Of a DNA stretch of 64,000 nt, positions 1-10,260 are shown in pieces; the first letter of the stretch is position 1, and every line of letters starts with the position of its first letter. The DNA comes from Nymphaea colorata (Eukaryota; Streptophyta; Magnoliopsida; Nymphaeales; Nymphaeaceae). The position numbers and the translations under genes were made by a program. The notes beneath the pieces were generated by a model. It searched no databases. It worked only from the letters and a program-made list of their open reading frames with translations, and had not been told where the DNA came from. Where the stretch lies: assembly GCF_008831285.2 (NCBI RefSeq), contig NC_045146.1, positions 13,655,289 to 13,719,288 of the forward strand. Direction: 5' to 3'.

Positions 1-30
1 CCTGCGCTGCAGGAGTCCCTATATTGCAAT

Positions 31-381
31 CCTGCAATTCATATAAAGCAAGAGCTTATGAGGTGATGCGCTGAAAAGTAAACATGTTCAAACTGCCAGT
101 CTAAAGGCCTCTTCGTGTAAAGTACCAGAGCTGGTTGAAGCTGCTTCAATCATTTGTAAAAGAATGTGCGACATGCGTTTTCTCGCACCTGCATAGCTCA
201 TGCACTTGTGTGCCTGTTTGCACTTCCAAGCCCTCATTTAGAGCACTGCAAATGTCAGATACTGCTTGAAGCTGCAGGAATAAAATATCTGTTTTGCTCT
301 TTTCTCCTCTTGCTAAATTCTCAATAAAAGTCAGAGCTGGTGAAAAGGGGTTCCCCAGAAGTTCCTCCACAAGATGCCAGT
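31..381 (-). other. Unidentified coding-like relic or 3' exons of a gene extending left of the window
   Basis: On the minus strand a stretch downstream of an acceptor-like CTGCAG (about 382-387) reads NWHLVEELLGNPFSPALT and continues as a helical, Leu-rich segment to about 187, where GCAG followed by GTGCGAG could be a donor. A second open stretch in another frame (about 60-155) contains GTLHEEAFRLA, and another acceptor-like TTGCAG lies just before position 31. The composition looks like protein rather than random AT-rich DNA, but the pieces lie in different frames and I recognise no family. It may be the 3' end of a gene whose body lies outside the window, or a decayed copy. No function is assigned. 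Confidence 0.22.
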
Positions 382-904
382 TCTGCAGGGGACTCATTTA
401 CCACTAAACTGGCAGTATTAATGGAAGCACTTGGCAGCATTAAGACTGAGCCCAAACAAGGGCTTCCTCAGTGCACCAAAGTGGATCAGGTTTAGTGCAT
501 TCAAGCTGGACGTAGCGCATTCAACAATCGGGCCATGTGATAGGACCAAATTTTTCAGTGGCATGGAATATCATCAGGAGTTTAATATGTCAAGCACGAA
601 AACAAGACCATGGTCATGATGGCCTATTTCAGCATGACTTTTAGTGTCCAAATCAGTGGTTTAGGAAAGGAGAACAAGGGACAAAAACATGATCTTCCAT
701 TACATTCTGTTCACTGGTTTTCAGGAACAGTATTTTATCTGATCTTAACCCTCAATATTCTAGAGAAGTGGATATGTTATCGTGGTTAACTTCAAAATTT
801 TAAGTAGAAATTGAGGATTACAAACTTGAACATGTGTCTGTGGTGGAAATCGCATGAATATGGTTTGACATCAAAGGGGCCCTAATGGGGCAGCGGTAGT
901 TTTG

Positions 905-1050
905 GTTGGTTGTTCCATGCCTTTAAGTCGTATTTGACGATCGACTGAGCTGATCTACAGATAACACATTTGCCACCCTACTGTATTTGCATCAACTTTT
1001 CGCAGGTTGCTCCATGCCTTTGTGTCGTATTTGACGATCGACTGAGCCAT
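905..1050. repeat. Diverged direct repeat, two copies
   Basis: Two near-identical blocks of about 45 bases (about 905-950 and 1002-1048) share CATGCCTTT and CGTATTTGACGATCGACTGAG, about 96 bases apart. No coding content is seen. The surrounding 400-3,780 stretch is AT-rich intergenic DNA without a gene I can support. Confidence 0.6.
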
Positions 1051-1832
1051 AACTTTCTAAAATGGCAACTGGTCTTCCGTAGCAAGGTTGTCTTTTTTCC
1101 ATTACCATTGTTTTTTAAGGAAAAAATATCAGCATTATTAGTTTTTTATTTGTTATATCCCTTGCTGTCTTTATATTTTTTTTTTCGAGTGTTTTGTGGA
1201 AAATTCTATAACACCCTAATACTTGGCAATAATCAGTAACACAATTTAACACAATCGACCCAAGTTGGAACAATTAGATAAAGTCACCAAAATGCTTTAT
1301 ATAAACAAATTTTCATGTTACTAGTTTCTGTTACCCACGTCCGTTGTTTTTTTTTTTCTATTAATATCAAAATAAGCTGCGCATATATTAGAAAGACACA
1401 CAACAAAAAAACTATATGGATTTGCAAAATTAAATACAGTCATATTTTATTTTAGTGAAATAGTACATTTTCATTAATGCTGACGTTGGCTAAACTGAAA
1501 CAAAATTATGGATTTTTTTATATATGGATGTTTTTTCAATTATTGCCTAATCTTTTGGTGTATTTTTAAGTTGTCAGAACATTTAAGATTTTTACAGAAA
1601 AAAGTTAATATCGGGCACCATGAAGTTTCAGCATTTAGCAAAGACCAATTAATCAATAATCATTTGGAGAATCCCAATATTTGTTATTTATTACATGTTC
1701 GCCTTGTCGTCAACCTCTTCCATTCTGAAGTCATCGTTAATTAGTTTGGGTCTTCGTGGCCTATAAATGAAAATGAAAGCTTCGTCAAGAAGCCATAACT
1801 CACACTTTATTCATGACCATCCTTTCTCTTCC

Positions 1833-1837
<5 letters not shown>

Positions 1838-1870
<33 letters not shown>

Positions 1871-2139
1871 GGACGCTGGTTATTTAAATTTACCCAACTA
1901 TCTAATTAAGGCATTTCATATATATATATATATATGTGTGTGAACGCTGGTTATTTAAATTCACCCAGTTATCTAATTAAGGCCTTTCATTTAAATTAAG
2001 TGGATAGTTGAAAGAAAAAACAAGGAGAAAAAGATGCAAGTTAATATTAGATGATGAAAATGCCAACATTGCTGGATCGAATGGTGTAGATTAGATGGCT
2101 TGACGATTCTAAAAAACTAGATCACCATCCAATTTTCTT

Positions 2140-2164
<25 letters not shown>
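1838..2164. repeat. AT microsatellites with a diverged local duplication
   Basis: Runs of (AT)n lie at about 1841-1866, 1919-1935 and 2140-2164. Between the first two, an AACGCTGGTTATTTAAATT-like block followed by TCTAATTAAGGC and TTTCAT occurs twice (about 1870-1920 and 1943-1992). This indicates local duplication of about 73 bases together with its AT tract. Confidence 0.7.
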
Positions 2165-2170
<6 letters not shown>

Positions 2171-3806
2171 TAGCTTTTGAAACAATTAAAGTATCTTAAA
2201 CTTCTAAAGCATGTCTGCCTTTATTATAGGGTTTACAATTACTAGAGGTTTTTGGTAAATATATAGACATTTGATATGCAATCTCATGAGAGGTTTCTAT
2301 GTGTTCTTACTCATGCACTCGTGACTCTTCTGGGCATTGTAACTTTAATAAGACCAAAAGGGACTTCATTTTAAAATTGCTTTAAACCCAGTGAAAATAA
2401 ATCTGAATTCTGGTTAATGACACTTGCAAAAATACTTTTTCTTGAGTGCAAGCCTATTTTTTATTTGTAAATATCAGGACATTTGTCAATCAGAAGGGCC
2501 AGGGAGAGGTGCATTTAATTGTACTTTTCTAAAAAATGCGACATATAATAAATTAGCCCGTCTAGTAAGCTTGCATTTCAGGAAGTCCACACATGATAAA
2601 CTCCCCAAAAGCAATTAAAGTATACCAAGTCATAAACGAATTTACTCCTTGGAGATGTCCCAGATCTAAAGATCCCTCATGCTTCATATATAAATATGCA
2701 CCTAGTGATTAAACTTTATGGGTTTATAAATGAAATAAAAAAAAAACTAATTAATGAGTTCCATCCATTTTGTTTGTCCGGCTACTTGTTGCCCATTATT
2801 GGTATTGCTTTATTAATTGAATAATTAGCGTCTCAAAACGTTCAGCACATATTTGTTAACTTTTGATCAGTGATGAATTGTTTTTTGTTTAAAAATTAGG
2901 TACATGTTGTAAAATAACAAATTTTGCTTCTCTAATAGATAAAACCAAGTTAATGTTTAAAAAAAAAAGCAAAAAACGCTAAAAACATTCAAGAGCTAAA
3001 CTGCACCAAAAAGTATAGCTTAGCTGGTCGGTTGGGATTGCATTAAGCTGTGCGTACTTATCCATGAAATGCTTAAAATGGAACGAGAGTATTGTGCTAG
3101 CTGACATACATTGGCATTCAACTGGCACTAACACAACTCAGAACCCCAAAAGCGAAAAATTTTTCCGAGGCAAATCTTTGTGTTTATCCGCATAGCACAT
3201 TGTAATCCTCTTGCTCCTTCAATTAACAAGTTAAAAGGGCTTAACCATTTATAATCATCTTCTAAATAACATTATTTATGAAAATCACTTCTTGTCTTTC
3301 AAACTTTTAGATTCAAGTCCTTATCTAACCTCTACCAACAAGAACAAAGACAAAGGATAGATTGGAATCCAATTCTAACCAAATGGATCTATATCCATGG
3401 AATGGAAGGAGTCCAAATTTTACTTGGAAATTGACAACGTAAATCGGCTCTGAATCTTCCATTCTTTATCATGTTTTTAAGTGCAAGAGCTGCCAACGTT
3501 TTTGGAATTGGTCCTGACCCATAACGTGCATCCGATTCAACTTCTGATCCAAATCTGGATCCAGTAAAGGTTCGCATGGTGAACCCGAAACCGCTCTCAC
3601 AACATATCCGGATCCTATAAGACTCCATTTCCGAATCACGTTCACCCGATCCATTTACACCAGTGGAACTGTGGAAGTGAAGGATTTTTACAGAAATGCC
3701 CGACCTTTAGTTAAGAAAGGGAGGTAGAGTGACGGGCAAAATGGGAAATGATTATTATCATAAATACCAAGGGCCATTAGCCAGTGCGACCAGTGACTGC
3801 TTTGCG

Positions 3807-3858
3807 GCCTCTCCAAAAACCTAATCCCTTCTCTTTCTCTCTGTTTCTCTTCGCAAAG
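3807..3858 (+). promoter_or_regulatory. BTF3: Putative 5' leader exon of BTF3
   Basis: A pyrimidine-rich leader (CTTCTCTTTCTCTCTG) follows AAAACCTAATCCC at about 3815, which resembles the telo-box (AAACCCTAA) common at promoters of plant translation-machinery genes. GCAAAG at 3853-3858 is followed by GTATGT, a good donor. The next usable acceptor is ACACAG at 5241-5246, immediately before the BTF3 start codon. This gives a leader intron of about 1.4 kb. The transcription start is not fixed by the sequence. Confidence 0.5.
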
Positions 3859-5246
3859 GTATGTCAGAATGGAACCTGAAACCCATTTTTTCTTTTCTGT
3901 TGTTCCTTGTCCGTTGTTCTTAAATTAGTTTATTCGAGATTTTGGGTGTTGCCTTCGTTTTCTGTCTTGAGTGGATTCGCGTAATGGGCTTTTCATTTTA
4001 GGGTTGTAGACTATCTGGCTTGAATTGGTGTTCGGAGACGGAAATCTGGTGCTAATGTCTGTGTTCGCTTTCTTTCTGCTTTTTTTTTTCATGGAGGAAT
4101 TTGGTTTTCATTTTTGCAGTAGGTCCTTTTTGCTTTTTTGCAGCTTTTGTTGAGGTTCATTGTCCCGGATTCCGGGGCATCTGAAGTTGGAAGGCAGTTC
4201 AAGGTTGTCTTTTGATCGGGTGATTGTGAGTGAAGTGGAGTTTGGCTTTCGGGTGAAAAGATTTCATTCTTTCGTTGGGTTATCTTCACTTCGAGCGGAA
4301 CTTGTAGTTGCTTTACCATTTTCTTCTTTCATTCCGTGGCCTTGTCGCTTGGACCAGTAGTGCTAGGAACGATGATAAACATGGAGGTAGTCTTTTCTTG
4401 ATTGACGCAGAAATTTAGCACAATGGAATGTAGAATAAATTCCCTACACAAAAAGGGAGAGTTTGATGTTTGTGGGTCCTTGGTTGAGGGTAGTGGAAGT
4501 AAGGAAAGAGAAAGACCAATATCACCTGACAAATGGTACGAGGATGCTACATTCTGCGGTTTTTCATATTCTCCACGTTTTGGCCGACTCATTTTGGACT
4601 TCGGAAGTCTATGAAGAACGAGTAATTTCATTTGACCGTTAACATCTGATTGAAGGGTGATATATAGAAATTCAGGTAGATATAGATGTAGATAGTGGAA
4701 CATCGTTAGTACTAGAAACCTCTAAAAGCTGAAGCCTGTTCTCTGTTGTAAGGATACTTAAACATTTTACCACAGAGGTCTGATGTAAGTCTTAAGATAA
4801 ATAAGCAGTTGATACCTTTGATCACTAGGTTACTTTTAGTTCTGATACTCGATTAAGCATCTATACTTACACATTATGAAATGTCTAGACTCTGCACATC
4901 AATTAGCGTGTGCCTGCTTAAAGGTGCCATCCCTCCCTGAATTCCACTTTCATGCGGCTTCGTTCTTGCTCTATGAACTTCTTATTATTGTTTCCAAAGT
5001 GAGCATGTTATCGTTATATTTTTTGACTTTTTTTGGATGCTAATTTGTTCATACAGTTGGTTATAACTGCTAACAAATACTGAAGCTGTGTTATTTGGTG
5101 CCAATAAGATGGTTATTCTATATCTTTTTATCGTTAGTTACTATCTCAAGCTTGGTGGAACACGAATGTGGACAATATAGCTTTACAACAGGAATCTCTC
5201 GGCTGATCCACTTGTACTCTCTTCTATGGTTATTTTTTGCACACAG

Positions 5247-5723
5247 ATGAACAGGGAAAAGTTAATGAAGATGGCTGGTGCTGTGCGCACTGGTGGAAAG
5301 GGAAGTGTGAGAAGGTGTGGACCTTTTTCTGCCTTTGTCTTCCTTCTTTCTTCCTCTAATACTTTTAACATTAGAGGAGAAAACCAAACCATTTCCGAAG
5401 CAGGCTTTGTATTGGTTCCTGGGTAGCCATGTGGTAAGCATGGATGCTTGTGAACCTGGATTGTTTCCTTTGTAAGCTCTAGTGGTCAGTGGCCCGGCTT
5501 GTTTCCTTTATAATCCCTAGAGAACACACCTTCTAAGTGCATGTTGCTAATAGTTAGAATTATGTCCGGTTATGTTTACTGACCTGAATTTGCATCCAAC
5601 AGGTTTGTGTTGGAAAATTGATACCCAGTCCTATGGGCCTTACACCTATTGTCACACAGATTTATGTGCAGCCACAGCATTTTCAAGAAAACATAGACAC
5701 AGATATGTGTGTGTGTGTGTGTG

Positions 5724-5800
<77 letters not shown>

Positions 5801-5908
5801 AATGTCCACAAACTAACAATTGACAAACTTTTGTTTTCTCCATGTCTGTTTCTTTGTTATTTCAGAAAGTTAACTGGTATGCCTTGATTAAACTCATGTT
5901 CCAAGTCC

Positions 5909-5955
<47 letters not shown>

Positions 5956-7645
5956 TCACTCATTCTGTAACGTTATAAATAACTTAAATTGATTTGTAAT
6001 TTTGTTTAGATTTCATTATGCGTTTACTGCGGAGGTAAAAGGGCTATTTTAGAATCTATTTGTAATAATGATGTAGGTTTATTATTAGGTATGCACCTTA
6101 AAAACTTTCTGCTAAAGAAACCAATTTGGTCTTCATTACCCGTGTTTCTGCCTGGTTGAACATTTAACATATTGTTGAGTATGTCTTTGTGTTCTTAGAA
6201 TTGTTTCATGAAAGTTGGGCGTCTAGTGTCTATGTCAGTGTTATCAGTATCAGTGCGTATTGGCCTGTATTGGATGATGTGCATTGTATTGGCCCTTCTG
6301 TGCAATGAGGCAGGGGTCAATTTGAGGCATCTCAAATATCGGCCAATTCAGATTCATCAGCAGATATTTCTGTAAATAATAGTAAAAATGTTTTTTCTTT
6401 TTTTGGGTTAAAAAAGTCCCTTAAATGGGGTGATACATGCTGTTGAATATCAGCTGATACAATGTATTATTCAAGTTTCTGCTACGAGATACAATATTGG
6501 TCAATGTGATCAATATCATGTTAGTTCTTTTATATATGTAAAGCTATTCTCATTCCGACTACTTTGTTTCATTTAAATCAGAAAGAAGAAGGCAGTTCAC
6601 AAAACCACAACAACCGATGATAAAAGGCTTCAAAACACTTTGAAAAGAATTGGAGTAAATACAATCCCAGCTATTGAGGAGGTCAACATATTTAAGGATG
6701 ACATTGTGATTCAGTTTCTAAATCCAAAAGGTACCTTCTTGATGAGTCATGTGGTCTCAAGCTTATAGGTAGAGGCCATCTGATAAGTGTGATCACGTCT
6801 TGCTATTGCCTTGTTCTCCTAACCTTTTTTTTGGGTATATCGAATTGCAGTACAAGCCTCCATTGCAGCTAATACTTGGGTGGTTAGTGGGTCTCCTCAA
6901 ACAAAAAGTATTTTCTCTTTCTTTCGCGCATTCTCTCGTTAGGGTTTGCATTTTGGTTGAGCACATATCTAATTGCAAATGTTTCCATATGTATTTTGTT
7001 GTCATTTTTTTAATGTCAAAATATAAGATAATTTGAAGTGTTACTGGACTTCAATTTGGTTTTTTGTTTCCTTGAGACTGACACATAATTCATCCTTTTC
7101 CTTTCTACCAGAGCTGCAAGATCTTCTACCTGGGATCATCAATCAACTGGGTATGTTTACTTCCTGATTTGCTTTCCCAGACATTCCTTGAAAATTTGTA
7201 GTTCTACATCTAACGAACATCAACATGACTCCCTGAAGGAGGACCGACCACCCACAGGTGGACAGTGGGTGGCGGGAGGGTAATTGTGAAAGGGTATATG
7301 ACGATTGAAACCCTGGATCAACTCCTAACCCTGCTACTCTTCAGGCCTATCAAATGAGTTTGTCTTAGAAAGGGATTTCACATAAAGGATATAAAGAAAA
7401 AAAGAAAGACGAGAAAATCACTGCCTGACGGTGCATTGGCAAGTCTCTTACTATACTGTCTTGATGCTGGTTGTGTGTCATTGTTATTAGGGCCTGACAA
7501 TTTGGACAATTTGAGGAGGCTTGCAGAGCAGTTCCAGAAGCAAGAGTCAGGTGCTGCAAAACCTGAGGATGATGATGATGAGGTTCCAGAGCTTGTTGCT
7601 GGACAGACCTTTGAGGCTGCTGCTAATGATGGTGCAGCCCCATAG
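5247..7645 (+). CDS. BTF3: Nascent polypeptide-associated complex subunit beta (BTF3/NAC-beta)
   Basis: Coding exons are 5247-5314, 6582-6730, 6851-6907, 7112-7150 and 7491-7645. All introns are GT-AG and the phases join cleanly into 155 residues plus TAG. The protein starts [19 protein letters not shown], the conserved plant BTF3 start. Basic RRKKK (residues 22-26) is the ribosome-contact motif of the family. The NAC domain spans about 33-98 ([16 protein letters not shown], then IEEVNIF and [19 protein letters not shown]). The acidic C-terminal tail contains [11 protein letters not shown]. Length matches the plant family. Beta-NAC pairs with alpha-NAC at the ribosome exit site, shields nascent chains and influences targeting to ER and mitochondria. 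The start follows directly after the ACACAG acceptor, so the whole 5' leader lies upstream of an intron. Two coding exons are very short (57 and 39 nt). No sign of decay. Confidence 0.96.
5703..5801. repeat. Compound microsatellite (GT)n-(CA)n-(TA)n-(GA)n
   Basis: Within the first coding intron of BTF3, a GT run is followed by TTTTA, then a CA run, a TA run and a GA run, all within about 100 bases. The GT and CA arms are mutually complementary on the same strand, so the transcript or single-stranded DNA can fold into a hairpin. A separate (GA)n tract lies at about 5914-5953. Confidence 0.9.
6235..6500. repeat. Degenerate dispersed repeat with TATTGGCC/GATACA theme
   Basis: The intron segment just before the third BTF3 exon repeats words such as GTATTGGCC, TATCAG, GATACA and ATATCGGCC in both orientations. 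This style recurs in short non-autonomous plant elements. I could not find clear ends or a target duplication, so no family is given. Confidence 0.3.
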
Positions 7646-9112
7646 AGAATTTTGCGCTGGTTGATTCCCCGAAATCCCTAATCCCTTGACTCAAAAGTTC
7701 TTTTTTTGTTCATTGGAGTAGTCATGTTAATGGCAATCAACTGTTTCGGAAGTTCTTCGACTGTACTGGGTATGCTAAATACCCTTCAGAAGGTTTCTTA
7801 GTTATAATTGATTTCTTTTTTGCATTGTCGAGGTTTTTCCTTTCAAAGTAATTCCTAGAATATCTATCGACTTTTCGTCTTTTACTTAGCGATGATTATT
7901 CTCTCACCGCACACTTGCATATATTTAACTGGTTCACGTCTGGCCATGGGTATGTGTACACCTGTGGAGCACTGTTTGACATAATATTACTGCTATGCTT
8001 CTCAAAATTTGTCTCTCTAGACTCGAAGCTTTTTGGAATCAAAAACCTGTTGCAGGGAAGAAATTAAATAACCTATTTGTTGATTCTTGTTATGGCAATC
8101 TTTGTCATAGGTTGTATACAGGAAAAAGTCGAAAACTGCTCGATTGCAGGAGCATGTAATAGCAGGTATCGAATCCACGATGCTATTATACGCTTTCTCT
8201 ATGTAAATTTGTAAAACTATCATCCACGTAAATACGTAAACTATCGTGGTGAAAATGGAAATGGCCTTTTTGCTCCCTCCAGTTCGCGCTCATGATATTG
8301 AGATGTATAGCTCCCGCGAACTTTCGATTGTCAAAGGGCGAGGTGTTCCATTCCTCAGGTTGAGTAGCATTCTTGGTGCCAAACTGCAACTGGGGCATGA
8401 ATTTGTTTCTGTAGAGAGGGGGACTACTTGTGTGCTGAATTGGAGTGATGGAACTCCTCTCAAATTGCCCTGTTTCGGGTTCAAATCCCGGGGATATTGT
8501 CCTCTGTAACTCATTTTTAATTGACCAGTGATCCGAATATTGTGGGGCTACTTCATATAATTGGACATAAGTTGATCCAAGTTTCAACAGTGAATTAAGA
8601 TTTCAAAACCTCATGGAGGCCCCACCTAGCGCAGGTCATTGGCAGCCACAGAACTGGGCTTAGTGAGCTTGGTCACTTTGGGTGGGCCATAATGGCATAG
8701 CCTGAATCAGGCTCGGTGAGTTTGGTCAAGGCTAAGTCGGGCTCAACCGGGTCCAGCGAGCTTCGGCATGGTAGGTGGGGCGCTTGTTAAAGTTGAGGTG
8801 GAAAGCAACAATTGTAGAAAACATGGGTCTCTCTTGCATTAACAACTTTGAGCCAGTTTTCTTATCCAAATATAGGGAGATGAGGATCAGGTGACCAGCA
8901 GGGAACCGACCCTTGATTGCGTGGGCGATCTGAACGTTCTTGCATGCTAATGAATTGGGTGTGCATGAAAAAGTTTGCAAGATCGAAGCGGGCCTAGCTA
9001 GGATGTGGACAAGTAGCCAAACGCCTCGATGAGAACCTACCTACGGGTTTTCAGCCGTATAATACCTAATACTCTCTATAATATCAGTAAGAGGCTCCCG
9101 AAGTCTACAACA
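7646..9112. other. BTF3 3' region and intergenic DNA, with one tRNA-like B box
   Basis: The BTF3 3' UTR probably covers the first few hundred bases. At about 8475-8500 the segment TTTCGGGTTCAAATCCCGG has a B-box-like core that can form a perfect T stem, but no matching acceptor strand or A box is visible, so it is at most a tRNA or SINE remnant. From 8620 to 8780 the DNA repeats GGGCTTAG, GGCTCGG and GGGCTCAACC-like words, resembling degenerate plant repeats. No convincing gene is seen. Confidence 0.4.
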
Positions 9113-9152
9113 GTTGAGATGGCCGAGTTGGTCTAAGGCGCCAGATTAAGGT

Positions 9153-9185
<33 letters not shown>

Positions 9186-9193
9186 TCTCAACA
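9113..9193 (+). tRNA. tRNA-Leu (anticodon AAG)
   Basis: The 7-bp acceptor stem GTTGAGA pairs with TCTCAAC, with discriminator A at 9193. The A box is TGGCCGAGTTGGTCTAAGG, the anticodon loop is ATTAAGG with anticodon AAG, a long variable arm (class II) is present, and the T arm contains GGTTCAAATCC. CAAC sequence just upstream fits plant Pol III start sites, and TTTTT follows 16 bases downstream. Encoded CCA is absent, as expected for a nuclear gene. Confidence 0.97.
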
Positions 9194-10260
9194 ACAAACT
9201 GCGTTGTCTTTTTCCCTTCTTCTTTTTCTTCCCTTGCTAATTAGCCATTTTCCCCCTATTTCAACATTTTGCTTCATAAATAAATTTATATGGAACCTCT
9301 CTCTCTCTCTCTCTCACACACACACAGAGTCTTCCCCCATAGTATTAAGTATTTACTGATTAGCTCTAACGTTCGTGGCAACGACAATTGAAGAATGTTA
9401 TGGTGGATCAACATTAGTTGTTTTCCAATTTCTTCGCTTGGTGAAAATTGATTGACACGGTAGTGTTGCAGAATATGAGAGGATTACAACCCTCTCTCAC
9501 TCACTTGGAGGAGCATTAAAGATGATATCACTCTATATGATATTCTCTATTATTTAAGATGTAAACGTACCAAATTGGGGGGAAGATGACATTCTTATGC
9601 TGCACTATGTTCATGTATAATCTTTAAAAGTTAAAATATAAACCATCATTTATTGAAAAAGACAATTTTTTCGCGTGATACATCGTGAATTATTAATCAA
9701 ATCATTTAATAAATGTACATAATTCATTTTAAAATGGCTGAAAGTAAATATCAAGCTTGGTTTTTTTTCTAATATTTGTAGATTCAAAACGTAATCAATC
9801 CGCTTCAAATGGCTTCATCCATTGAACGGTGCCATTCGGATTTCAATCAGTTTTTAGTGGGTTAGATTTTTATTTTAAAAAATTAATTATATCTATTTTA
9901 TTTTTTAAAAGTAAAACTTTTCATACCTTCAATCCACTGCCAAGCGATTCAGCTGAATCAATAAATCGGCCGATTCACCGGTTCGGAAACCGACTTTTAC
10001 GTCACTGGTTTCGCCTCCAGACCGATTTCTTGGAAATGATCGAAATAGTTTCTGACAGTACGCGTCATCCGCTTCGCTTCTTTCCCTTCCTACTCCTCGG
10101 CGAGCGTGAGGAGGAAATCGCTAATTTCATTTCTTTCCGTTTAACGTTGAATTCTGTTCCGTCATTTTCCCTGTTCCTTTTCTCTTTTGCGTCCGCTTCC
10201 CGGTGCATCTGGCTTTCGAGCTTGTCTTCTGCATTGTACTTTCCTGAATCGTCGAGCAGA
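9194..10260. other. PYRD: Intergenic DNA and DHODH promoter/leader
   Basis: A CT/CA microsatellite lies at about 9299-9327, followed by AT-rich DNA to about 9950. GC content rises from about 9960 to the DHODH start at 10261, where the leader is pyrimidine-rich (CCTGTTCCTTTTCTCTTTTG). No TATA box is evident. No gene is seen between the tRNA and DHODH. Confidence 0.45.
9209..9213 (+). terminator. Pol III T-run terminator of tRNA-Leu
   Basis: Five consecutive T residues lie 16 bases past the tRNA end, with further T-rich sequence behind them. Confidence 0.8.

Noticed and set aside
8388-8510. Possible tRNA gene or SINE at GGGTTCAAATCCC
   Set aside because: The T arm is good, but there is no pairing acceptor stem, no A box at the right distance and no poly-A or target duplication.
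8186-8587. 133-codon minus-strand open stretch
   Set aside because: It overlaps the tRNA-like B-box segment, shows no known domain and competes with an open stretch on the other strand.
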